A stretch of 64,000 bases of DNA, taken from positions 580,942 to 644,941 of the forward strand of contig LUCM01004193.1 of assembly GCA_008360955.1 (NCBI GenBank), written 5' to 3'. Positions 49,001 to 58,728 of this stretch are shown piece by piece. The first letter of the stretch is position 1; every line of letters starts with the position of its first letter. The translations under genes and the position numbers were made by a program. The DNA is from Fasciolopsis buskii. Taxonomy: Eukaryota > Platyhelminthes > Trematoda > Plagiorchiida > Fasciolidae. The notes beneath the pieces are model-generated. The model was not told the origin of the DNA and did no database searches. It saw only the letters and a list, made by a program, of their open reading frames with translations.

Positions 49001-49460
49001 GCACATCACATGGAAATCACGTAACGTGGTAACGTGACTTGATAGCCCAAGGGAAATTTTGTTAGTAGCAGTAATTACAAGGAAGAAAGTTGTGTTAATG
49101 TCATCTCAAGTCACCACTTTTAAAAATGGCTTTTAGCTATTAAATGACGCTTCATGAATGACAATTTCCTCCCATCTATGACGAACCAATCGTTGCGCAC
49201 TATCCTCACGCAGTCGAAACCAATGGAGAGCCCAATCAATTGAACCCACCTGGCATTTATTCATGTTCTATTCGTTGGTTCTCTCTTGATGTTTATTCCG
49301 AATTCTGGTCACATTCAAAACCTTAAAATTGGTCATTTTATTTGCTTGCGTGAATCGTTCTGATTGTCTTTGTACGGCCATGCACCGTCTATCTGAGAAT
49401 GTGCATCCGATACGCATTTGTTTCCATAGAATCATTCTATAAAATATAGGTGACAATCAC
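43029..49460. other. Long spacer, no recognised gene
   Basis: About 6.4 kb, AT-rich. Frames at 44003-44251, 44416-44643 and 44701-44994 (minus, 97 codons) were read and show no known motif. No retroelement peptide, tRNA-like box or tandem array was noticed. Confidence 0.4.
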
Positions 49461-49464
49461 TCGA

Positions 49465-49540
49465 TTTTCAAACCGGTCGTGTGCTTCCGGGGAAATTTCG
49501 CCCATCCATCCATATGCGAAACATACTACCGAGATGAGTC
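49465..49540 (+). repeat. Hammerhead-repeat 3' end, 5' truncated
   Basis: Reads TTTTCAAACCGGTCGTGTGC, CTTCCGGGGAAATTT, then CATCCATATGCGAAACATACTAC. This matches the hammerhead 3' half and the subfamily B tail. GAAA has become CAAA, and the sequence upstream has no CUGANGA or CAAUAA stem II. It is a fragment that begins within the ribozyme, near the cleavage site. Confidence 0.6.
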
Positions 49541-51892
49541 AAGTGTCACTCATATTTTACTTAGATGTGAGATTCACCTCTTCCGTAACGAGCACAGATA
49601 CCGATTTTAGTTACTGGACTGTCACACCCGAAGTCTTACGTCCAATGCATGATTTCGCCGTTGTTTTCTAATTTTGTTAATACGGCCTCTAACTCTGACG
49701 CCTTCAGTCGGTAGTCATGGTTCTAATTCAGTCCCACGCCGATTAATCAAACGAGAATCATCAAATACTCACTGGCAGATCACCACGTCTGCTTATTTCG
49801 TGCTACAGTCAAGCCACCTTGACAGGTCTCCGAGGTAAAAACTTGATGGTAATCGCCCGTCTCTCGAGCTCAGTCCTTTTTCGGTCTGCATTTCGGACCG
49901 CACCGCGTTCCCACTTGAACTTGCCACGAAAACTAGATGGTTTTTTCTCTGTTCTAGAATTCTGGCGGGATGGTGGTCCCCCTGGCTTCCTGCTTACGGA
50001 CCATCAGATTATTGCATCATTTACATGAGACTAAACGGTCAGTCCAGGACTTCAGACATGATCTAGCTTCATTGTCGTTTGACTACTCGTGCCGAAACAA
50101 AACAGTCTTGCGCCTTTGGCACTATATCGTAAGCACACGTTAAGCCTGGTCGAACAAGGGTGCACTGTAATTAAACGGTTGGAAACCTAATAAGGCTAGC
50201 TTTTAGCAAACCTTCTAAAACTGAAGTTCATCTGCGATAACAGCATGTGCAAACAAAAGCTCTTCGGAAATTCAACAAATCTGATTTAATATGGGAAGAA
50301 GTAGCGACTTCCATCCAAAAACTCATAAATATTTGTATTAAAAGGCGAATGCTGTTCTTCCTCTATCAAAATCAGGGTAGCTAAACTAAAAGAAGTGAGT
50401 TTTTCCTGTATACATTATTCAGTTGGTCCTCCTTTCTCATGTACCCTTCATGAATTAGTCTAAAGTGAACTGTGGAACATTGGCCAATTTGAATACTTCA
50501 CTATCACAGACTCTTGAGGGCACGTAGTTCGTTTCGAGACAGTTCAGGCAACCATCAAACTGATTTTTATTTGCTTACACGGAGGAGGCACTCTGTCATA
50601 ACCAACAAGCCAAGTACTTGCTTTACACACCCATTTGGGTGAACTTTCAACGATACATACATAGCGTAAACAAAAAGGTGTCAAATACGAATTTCTGCAC
50701 ATCAGTTCAACCACAGCCTTAGGGTGATTAGAGGGTATTCGTCAGTTTACATAAAGAACGAGGTAGACACAGGACAGTTGGATATCCATAGGCATGAGTG
50801 CTCGAGTGAATCAGTTGATATTCGTTTCATGTAAAGGAAGGAGAAATACAATTACCAAGGCCCTTATGGAATTAGTTTAGTTCAGTGAGCATTTCACTAG
50901 AGAATTTTCGATGCTTTATTGTTACATAATACAATAAGGTCTGCTTTGAGATTTCTAGGCGTAATCTACTTCTATCGGATAGGTGCCCAGGTGACCTACC
51001 ATTGTGGATGATTTCTTCATTTAACAACTCAATAAGGGTAACGGGAAAACAATATACAGGTGAAAAAGTAGTTCTGTAAGGGATTCAAAAATATGGACAT
51101 CACATACGGCGCAGTACGCAGTACGACAGCTTGTCTCCCTAGAGAAGACTGCGATAACATAAGCAGACCAATTTAGACTGCGGACTACTGTAACTCCAAA
51201 GCGAAGTATATGATTGTCGCACTAAGGTAATGGTTTCCAGCGCAATGTCAGCAAAACTTTCGGCAAAATTTGTGATTGACGCCATTTTAGAGAGACAATA
51301 CCAAGCCTACTCGTTTACGAGGATTGAAGAGTAGGCTGTTTTTGGCTGGCTTCCACAGTCATAAAGACCGGGTGTGATTTTAGAAGTGATCCGTGTATCG
51401 GAGCAAGACTGAGCAGTCGCAACTTCATAAGCATACTTTATGGTAAAGGAAGTGTCATTAGTTTCCATAGAAGTGTATGTTAAGGATGAAAAGGATAAAA
51501 TAATTGCATATTGTTGAACACCATGGATGAAAACAGATGTGGAAGGTTTTATCTTAGCATTTTGTAAACTGTTGTCTATTTGGAAAAATGTTTTGAAAGA
51601 AATCAGTGTCTGAATGGTGAGCCCCATGGTTTGAAGCAATTTAAAAAAAGATTTCGTAGGTCAGCATTGCCAAATTTCTTTCAGTAACTCAGGGTGCGGA
51701 TTTGGACGCATTTTAATTTCCAGAGAAGAAGAAGCCTTCTGATTTAGAGGCACTGGCGTTTAAGATAGAGAAATAACGACGGTAAACAAACTGGAAGGGA
51801 CCATTTAATGCTGAAATTTGGAGAGGCACCGAAATACTTCCCTTTCAGTAATCTTTAACTTAATCAGAAGGCTTGAAATCAAACTGAGTTTC
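49541..51892. other. Spacer, no recognised gene
   Basis: A minus frame at 51307-51639 (110 codons, Ser/Thr-rich) and a plus frame at 49819-50028 ending GFLLTDHQIIASF were read. The latter faintly recalls a LINE endonuclease end but lacks other motifs. Nothing else recognised. Confidence 0.35.
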
Positions 51893-52068
51893 TCCGGCCG
51901 TGGTCAAACGGATAAGGTCGCGGCGTTGGGACGTGAAGGTCACGGGTTCGAATCCTACTACTGCCGGTCAACTTCCCTTGTTGCAGCTCTCTTCTGGTCA
52001 CGGCTCCCTTCTTGTAAATTGATGTACATTGTTGTTTCATTAATAAAGGAAGTAAAAGATTAAAAAAG
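51893..52068 (+). mobile_element. tRNA-derived SINE, copy 3
   Basis: Complete tRNA-like head: A-box-like TGGTCAAACGG (51901-51911) and perfect B box GGTTCGAATCC (51945-51955), 33 bp apart, followed by ACTGCCGGTCAACTT. The body continues with GCAGCTCTCTTCTGGTCACG and the tail with TGATGTACATTGTTGTTTC, ATTAATAAAGGAAG and TAAAAGATTAAAAAAG. It matches copy 1 (complement of 16198-16395) over the full length. RNA polymerase III transcription is expected from the boxes. Confidence 0.85.
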
Positions 52069-55000
52069 TGCCCTTTTCGGGCACGGTGGTAATTGAGGCG
52101 GCTCCAACTTCCGAGAATTCCTACCAAGTCCAAACGGTGGTTAAACAGCTGTGTAGGTATCGATGCGGTCGTGTGCATGAAATGCTTGAGAGCTGCTGCG
52201 ATGGTTATCAGGACCATTTGTATTGATCTATTTGCAATTTTCCAGCATTGTTGAAATAGTCTCCGGCGATATTTTGTTTACGGCTGAGCCAACTATCCCA
52301 CCAATAGGTAGTTTGTTTGCAGAGCTAAAGATCGGGTGGAAAACATGGTAGGACCCTTCGATATTTGCACGTAGAAAGAAGCACTTCCAGGGGGCACTGC
52401 ATAAATGCTACAAGAGTTGTTACTGGCCAACAGGGCACAGCTTTAGGTGGCATTAAGCTTGCAGATTTCTGTTCTTAAAAACAGAACAGCTGTCGCCGGT
52501 CGGTAGTTTCTGCTTTCATTAACTCTTTCCACTCTACAGCTTCGCTTTCCAAGTTTGACGAGGGACAACGATGCCTGCGAATATGAGTTTTCTACTGAAC
52601 AGCATACGCGGCAGCAAAATGTAAAGTAGTATAATCCATATTCACAAAACGCACTATAGTCAAGATAGCAGAAAAAGATTATGATGTATTTGTTCCCCAA
52701 CACACTGAAGCCTTTGTGTGTTTGCCCTCCTAACTGTGTTGCGGCTTTTCAAGTTTCCACACACTTTACCACGTGAAGAATCTACTATTGTGTGGTTTAT
52801 AAACAGTTGGAGATATCAACGAGGTGGTTTGATGGAGCATTTCTTGGTGGAGCTGTCCGCGTATCCTGAACTAATGCTGGGCCGTTTGCAAAGCAAAAGT
52901 TCTGGTCAGCATTATTGCAAGCGCAAAAGTCACTGATGTTCTTTAGGTTAAAATTGCCAGAAATTCAAGATAAGGTATTCAAAATCATCAGAAACAAAAC
53001 CTAAGAACTGGTAAGGAATAGGAAAATAAGTCTCAGAAGAGAATGCACAACATTCCCCTTCCCTCTCACAAGGCGTGAAGCAGAATTATGGGTACAGTTT
53101 CACGCGTTAATTCGGAATTACAGCGAAATAATCAGAATTTGATAGAAACGTGCTTCTTCTTCTTAGGCACTCACAAGTTCATGTCTGCTTACAGGCTGCA
53201 CAGCAATGCATTGATAATCAGCAGTCCTTAAAGCATGTACGAACAAACGTAAGATAAAAGGCGTTTCAGACCTGGGCAAACGTGATTTCGATAAGCCCGT
53301 TGCATGGCGTTTCCGAATAGTTTTGACATAATGTCGAATAATTTTGACAAACTGTCGAATTTTTGTAGAAAATGGTGTGATGAGCTGTATCCGATCATAA
53401 ATTTGGGTTGCTTAGAATGACAAAAAACATTAATGTGTGAATCCGAATATCCCCTGATAACTTTAACGGACTTATGTCATGAACAGCTGACGTAGGTTGA
53501 TGCACCTTCTCGCCATTTTTGTGAGGCAAAAGCCTGTCGGCAGGGAAGCAAATAAAACCGTCGAGATGGATAATTGTACCGTTAATTTTGTCAGGAAGCC
53601 AATTTTCGTGATTGTAATCAGGACAACGTAGTAGACTGTTGAAGTTCCGGATACACGAGCAAAAATTATGGCCCGAAAAAACGACTTTTTAAACACTATT
53701 AATTAAATTCTCTTTATCCTGTTTTTAGTACTTATCTCAGCATGGGTAAGCGAAGGCAATGGCTTTTTGATAAATTTCATATAACCATAAGTTAGTTTTG
53801 ACATTTTTAACGGTACAACGGTTGTCACAGTGGCCAAGTCCGAAAAACAGGAAAAGATTTAGACTATACAGTATTAGCTCCATAGTAGTTCAACGGCAGC
53901 GGCACGGCAGATTTCAAAGACCCAACCAATGGTCTCCGTCTTCTCACCGAATATATATTTTATTACTATTACAACATAATATTATAGAACGTCGCATCAC
54001 TTGGATCTGGTCATCCTTCAACATACTCAAAAGCTTCGCCACCCAAAGTTCGTCGGTGTACAGCTCTTCAAACTCGCATATTTGTTTTGCCAGACGGTAT
54101 TTTCACTTTAAAAATCCAGCCGTTCAAGTCCCGCTACAGAATGTCAGTTACAGCAACAGCGTGTCAATAACCAAGAGCAGTAAGCGATTCGTATTTTGAT
54201 AGAGCGGTTGCGCTTGATCATGATAACGCATTTATAATCACTAGGCTCAATCAAACAGACGTAAGTGAGGTCGGATACGATTTTCTGGCATTATTTCGTC
54301 TATACGAAATGAACGAAAGAACCAAACTGTCACACGGTTCGTTTAAACCCTGCTCGAAATCTCGATATCTGTAGCAGTTTTTGTGACTGCGCTGTACGTG
54401 TGCAAGAAAATGGGACAAAAACCAGGCAAGCTGACTAATCACCGCAGTTGGAAAATAGTGGGTGGGGTTTGCGAAGAGAATGGAGTGTTTTTTGGATTGT
54501 TATTTCGATGAAGGGCGGCGCGACGAGGCCCACGTGGTTAAAAGCCAGGCTGCCATATTCTTGATCCTATTTTGAGACAGATAACCACGTGACTTGATTG
54601 CACAAGTGGTAATCTAGGCGAACAATAGTTACGCTGTGAATGAATGTTTTCCTTACATATTGTTGTGTACTGGGCTTCTCTGTTGTGTTCCAAACTGACT
54701 GATTGCCCTGAGAATTAGGTTGACATACAATCGTGCTCTGCCAGCCACACTGTGCGAAACCCGAACTACACAACTTTTCTCTCTTCATTTCGCAAAGATC
54801 ACCTCTTGGGAGAACCACATTCAGTGTATGTATTTGCGTATCCGCGTATGAACCGGCGCAATTAAGCGAAACCAGTCTCAGGACATTCGATACACAACCG
54901 CTGATATTTCTCCTTCAACGGAAAAAGGGCAGCCAGGAAATAGAAGACTGTCTACACGTATCCACTTTTTTGGACAGATCAAATGGCGTGTTCCTATCGG

Positions 55001-55313
55001 TGGATTTTCGTTCACCAGCTCAATTTTATTTCGAGCTATTTACCGACAAAGCTGACTTTTGGGCAAGCAAAATTGCACTAAAGGAAAATGATGAAAGGTC
55101 ACTGGTCAAAGGAGCGTAAAGGTGACTACGATTTCCGACCGACTGTTACAGACAATAAATGACTGCCGACAAACATATCTCCATATGACAACTAAAAGCA
55201 CGTAGAATGCTGTCTCTAAGATTGTTTATCTAAGCACCAAATGTTGTGGACTTGTATGTTTACCGTTTTGTGCTAGACGAAATATTTTCTCTCTGCATCA
55301 TTTTCCAATTTAG
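52069..55313. other. Spacer with two long unrecognised frames
   Basis: Plus frames at 53798-54199 (133 codons, Ser/Arg-rich, repeat-like) and 54733-55119 (128 codons; contains NGVFLSVDFRSPAQFYFELF) are among the longest non-LINE frames in the window. Neither matches a family I recognise. No SINE, LINE or hammerhead copy lies here. Confidence 0.3.
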
Positions 55314-55422
55314 TTTTCAACGTTATCAAAATGCTTTGGATTTATATGAAAACATGCATCTATTTCCCAAAATCTGGCAAGCGTATACGTGCGCGAAAAT
55401 TGTGCTGACACCAAGGCAATTG
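55314..55422 (+). CDS. Possible exon with TPR-like helix pair
   Basis: A strong pyrimidine tract and acceptor (CATCATTTTCCAATTTAG, AG at 55312-55313) precedes a segment reading FQRYQNALDLYENMHLF, then PKIWQAYTCAK. It can end at a GTAAAC donor (GT at 55423-55424). The spacing of A, Y, L and A resembles a tetratricopeptide-type helix pair, as in intraflagellar transport or coat proteins (xYxNALxLYExM). This is a motif impression only, from 36 residues, with no partner exon found. Confidence 0.22.
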
Positions 55423-55946
55423 GTAAACCCGAAAATACGGAAACTCCAAGTGTGTACCGATAATAATTTTTGCTTATTACACCTATGACAATCAGATCGC
55501 AACAATCTAGTCTGGTGATAGTTACAACAGTTTTGACTTAGTCGCGAGACGTGGTGAAAAATGGTGCATCTTCGATGACTGCAAAATCTCAATATCACAT
55601 GTTTGAATTAATGAATAAGGGGAATTGATGCTTGAATTACTTCGCACTACAGCGTCCCGCACATTTTGTTAATACTATTGTTGATATTAACACTATGAAC
55701 AAAACTATTGTTGTTTCTAGGTCTGCTGCTATGGATGAACTGAAATTCATTATCTCGATAGAACCTCATTTGAATCCTATGGGGCGCGAATGGATGATAA
55801 GTCCATTAAAAAATCATGTGGTAATTCGTCGCAGGATTTTCATTGATCAGGTACGGCTAACGTTGAGAAAGGAAACATAAGACCCGAAAGTATTGGTTTT
55901 TCTTCTCAGTAGTATATTTCGCATACGGATGAATAAACGAAGTTTG

Positions 55947-56004
55947 CCCGGAAGCACACAACCGGTTTCGCAGTTATTGCTGCTCTCCAGGTTTGGGTGC
56001 CCAG
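55947..56004 (-). ncRNA. Hammerhead ribozyme, A6-mutated copy
   Basis: On the minus strand stem II GCAG/CUGC is perfect with the CAAUAA loop, GAAA (55969-55966) is intact, and ACCGGU forms the loop-less stem III. The first box is CUGGAGA (55990-55984): the invariant A6 is G. Position 17 is U rather than C, which is tolerated in hammerheads. Stem I is CCAAAC against GUGUGC with mismatches, and CUGG/CCGG outside. Likely inactive because of A6G. Confidence 0.7.
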
Positions 56005-56123
56005 TATTCTTCTGTCCAACCATCCCTATACTAGTGCGCTCCTAACGATTCAAATGAGATTCTATTGAGAAACTAAGAAGCAAGTGCAGCACACTAGTAT
56101 AGGGGTGGTTGGACGCTAGAATA

Positions 56124-56180
56124 CAGGGTACGCATACCTGAAGAGTGGCAATAACCGCGAAACCGGTCATGTACTTCCGG
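56124..56180 (+). ncRNA. Hammerhead ribozyme with intact core
   Basis: Core box CUGAAGA (56138-56144) and GAAA (56159-56162) match the CUGANGA/GAAA consensus. Stem II is GUGG (56145-56148) with CCGC (56155-56158) and a CAAUAA loop. Stem III is A15.1-CC with GG-U16.1 and no loop nucleotides. C17 is 56168, predicting cleavage between 56168 and 56169. Inner stem I (56132-56137 with 56169-56174) has C-A mismatches where this copy has A but other copies have G (AUGUAC versus GUGUGC); outer stem I is AGGG against UCC(G). ACCGGU is self-complementary, so two molecules can form a shared stem III. It is the best candidate for residual activity. Confidence 0.8.
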
Positions 56181-56222
56181 GAAAATTTTGTTGATCCATC
56201 CGTATGCGAAGTATACTGCTGA

Positions 56223-56849
56223 GAAAAACAAAGTACACCTGTGAAAATAGCTGCAAACGCCGATACCCGTCAACATTTAGTAATCTAGAAAACAAATCAG
56301 CCGAACAATTATTTTTGAAATTTCTAAATTGCCACTAAAATTTTTATGGCATATACCTAGGCGACAGAGAATAATTGAATTTCAATGGCGTGTATGCTTA
56401 CGTGTCGGGCATGATGCCATAACACCGATGAATGGGATAGGTGATTAGGTCACGAATGTCATCCGATCAGTGTTATGACAATGATTGTCACTGTGTTGTA
56501 TGGGTGCACCCGTGTGCGTTGAGGCAGGCCATCATGAGTGCAGGGCGTAAACCAAACGTTCTTGTCCACAGGGGGTAGGGGTCGAACGCTTGATCCCTGA
56601 AGCTTCAGAAATCTCAAGCATTTTATTCGGATTTGTTTGGATCCACTAGGCGGCGACTGGTAGATGATCCTAAATGCTTGTTTGGGTCTATAAGGTAACC
56701 AGAGTCTACGAGGTGTGGTCAGGTGGTGCCAGATATAGTCCCTGATCTCTGGGTGGTGCTTGTTCATGCGAATGGATAATTACCGACTCATTCGAATGAG
56801 ACAGAATGCGTCACAGACACACCTGAATCTGTTCCATCACTACGACTTA
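56223..56849. other. Unclassified segment between repeats
   Basis: A minus frame at 56459-56767 (102 codons, PEIRDYIWHHLTTPRRLW) has no recognised domain. Its higher GC content resembles retroelement DNA more than the AT-rich spacer. It may be a 3' UTR or another insertion adjoining the RTE-like remnant that ends near 56850. Confidence 0.3.
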
Positions 56850-58210
56850 TCCCCGGACATAAATAAATATGAGATAGTGCTACTTGGTCGCCATTCTTGA
56901 AAAAAAGGGGGCAACAACCGAACTAGTTCAACTGACCTATGCCCTTCAAGAAAGCCTGTCTCTTGAATAACACCCGCTTGCGATGGAAGTCTAGCATCTG
57001 CCTGCATTGTTTCAATTGCAGGAATAATTGACAGTCCCATTGTCGAGCAAGCCCGACCAAACAGTTCCTTAAGATGCTCTTCTCAAAGATCTAGGCGACT
57101 CTCCTGAGAATAAATCAGTAAAACTTTGGCTATCTTGCACAGCTGGTTAAAACCCGGCTTTCGTAGAGCACTACTTCTAGCCAGACGGTAAAGGTTGCAA
57201 CCAGTCTCGACACTGACAGCCTTCACTATTCTCCTATCCAACACTGCCCGCAATCATTTCTCATGCCCATTATCAGTCAACGTCTCAGAGTGTACCCCTC
57301 TCATCGTGCAGTGCCTTCAAAGGGATAAAACTTCTAGCATCCAACAGGGCAACTGAGGTCTAGGGCGTCAGTCGCTTCTGGGGCCCATTTGGCGTTAAGT
57401 CCCGCATCACGGCTGCAGCTGAATGCAGAAATTTTTTGATCTGCTTCTATTGTATCAGTTGACTCTAGGCTTTTGCGGGCAACGGGGCTTTGAAAGTCCC
57501 TACTGGAACTTATATAGGTGATTACCATCTGGAAACAGTCTGACAGAAGGGATGGTTTCGTTTTGGTTCGACCAAAGGCCAGGCGAAAACGAAAACTAGC
57601 ATGGGATAAAGCTTGATCCCAGTCCACGAGTGTGAACCAGAATGATAAAAATCCTCGACTGGTCTACAACAATGGTAGTCGATAGCAATGCAATCAGTCT
57701 GCGTCCAGCGCTGGAGGAGGGCCCTAGGTGGCTTGACAGCACTTTTATGACAAAAGTTATATCCGCCAGAAACGATCTGTGATCGGAATAAACTTGGATG
57801 AGACGGTTTCCGTTTTCAGCATGACGTAGGATAAAAAACCTCTTCAAAACAACCTCTTAGGGCGCTGAAATCACCAGCACCGACCACACCATCCATTGAA
57901 CACACTTCGAATTATTCGGATAAAGTCCTAGTAGAATTTTTCTTTGGCCTAGGGAAGTGTGTAATCCGCGAGTTAACACACAAGTAAGTCGAACGCAAAA
58001 CGACGCCTTAGTTGATTGCTATTGGCATATACAGAACCGTCCCACCGGACTGCACACAGATGACTCCTGGCTGGGATCCAGCGTAACAGCGCTGTCAACC
58101 TTCGTGCTCACAGCAGTCTCGAATTAATGATGAGAAACCCTAGAAACTGAAACACTCGACAAGCGAACATTAAAGCGGAAGAATGGGGTTGTACCGGAAC
58201 TATGAAAAGT
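56850..58210 (-). mobile_element. Decayed RTE-like LINE, endonuclease to RT start
   Basis: Minus strand, in order: FNVR near 58170; AR-S-LCAVRWDGSV near 58045 (counterpart of NSRLCAERLQGSV in the plus-strand element); VGAGDF near 57870 (GDFNAQ block); LATWG/QIDHIAIDY-like pieces near 57740-57660; DQALSHASFRFRLAFG (57627 downward, the SDHALV end of the endonuclease); a linker frame 57334-57627; then EEHLKELFGRA near 57075 and an ELVRLLPPFF-x-EWR/KNGDQ block near 56920-56890 (the GPDELPPAFFKNG finger). Several frameshifts are required. The catalytic part of RT is absent. Related to, but not the same subfamily as, the element at 31251-34992. Confidence 0.6.
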
Positions 58211-58691
58211 GATTGTGGAACTTTAATACTTTATGGGCTTCTGAGATGCAGCGCACATCTCCTTCGAACGTTCCAACAGTTCTAGATAGGGCACTTTATT
58301 GCCCTATCTGTTTTAGTAGGGAAACGGTGATCGCAACCAAGTATAGTGAAACGTATGGCTTAAGCAATCTGCGACCTCCATTATTGCTACCATGAGATAA
58401 ATCTGCCGGTGCGCAGCGGATTGTTACAGTTTGCATAGTCCCAGTATAGGAAAATCAATGACTGGATGGATTCCCCATAGAAAGCGAGCCGGATGCCTCT
58501 GGATAGGTGGCACTTCGTGGCTAACCATATCGCATCGGAGATTTTTCCTTAGGATCCATAAACCGCACCTTTAACTCAAATTTCTGACCATTGAGGCAAT
58601 AGAGCATTAACCAAGCACGGGAACTCTGAGCACTATCCCAGTTGTCACTGCACATACCGCTTGATGCGATGGGCAGCATAATCCTGATTAT

Positions 58692-58693
<2 letters not shown>
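58211..58693. other. Segment between two RTE-like remnants
   Basis: Lies between the (TA)n tail of one minus-strand LINE and the endonuclease of the next. It may be the 5' UTR of the downstream remnant. No motif recognised. Confidence 0.3.

Positions 58694-58726
<33 letters not shown>
58694..58726. repeat. (TA)n at LINE 3' end
   Basis: About 33 bp of alternating TA directly following, on the minus strand, the 3' UTR-like sequence of the RTE-like remnant at 58727-59900. It probably represents that element's simple-repeat tail, later expanded. Confidence 0.8.

Positions 58727-58728
<2 letters not shown>

Larger units (their letters stand above)
55735..56222. mobile_element. Head-to-head hammerhead repeat pair, subfamily B
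   Basis: On the minus strand, a hammerhead (56004-55947) is followed by its tail (to 55905) and middle segment (to about 55735). On the plus strand, a pre-hammerhead segment (from 56036) leads to a hammerhead (56124-56180) and its tail, ending GTATACTGCTGAG at 56222. The tails form an inverted repeat: CAGTAGTATATTTCGCATAC (from 55907) against GTATGCGAAGTATACTGCTG. The central CCTATACTAGTG and CACTAGTATAGG are also inverted. The layout parallels 5727-5987. No protein is encoded. Penelope-like elements can carry inverted terminal repeats with hammerheads; a retrozyme origin is the other option. Confidence 0.75.

Noticed and set aside
49819..50028. Frame ending LLTDHQIIASF as a LINE endonuclease end
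   Set aside because: Only a DH pair fits; GDFN and QIDHI-type motifs are missing nearby.
51901..51968. tRNA gene
   Set aside because: A and B boxes are present, but the body does not form an acceptor or anticodon stem as read by eye and the sequence recurs with a common tail. Called a SINE head.
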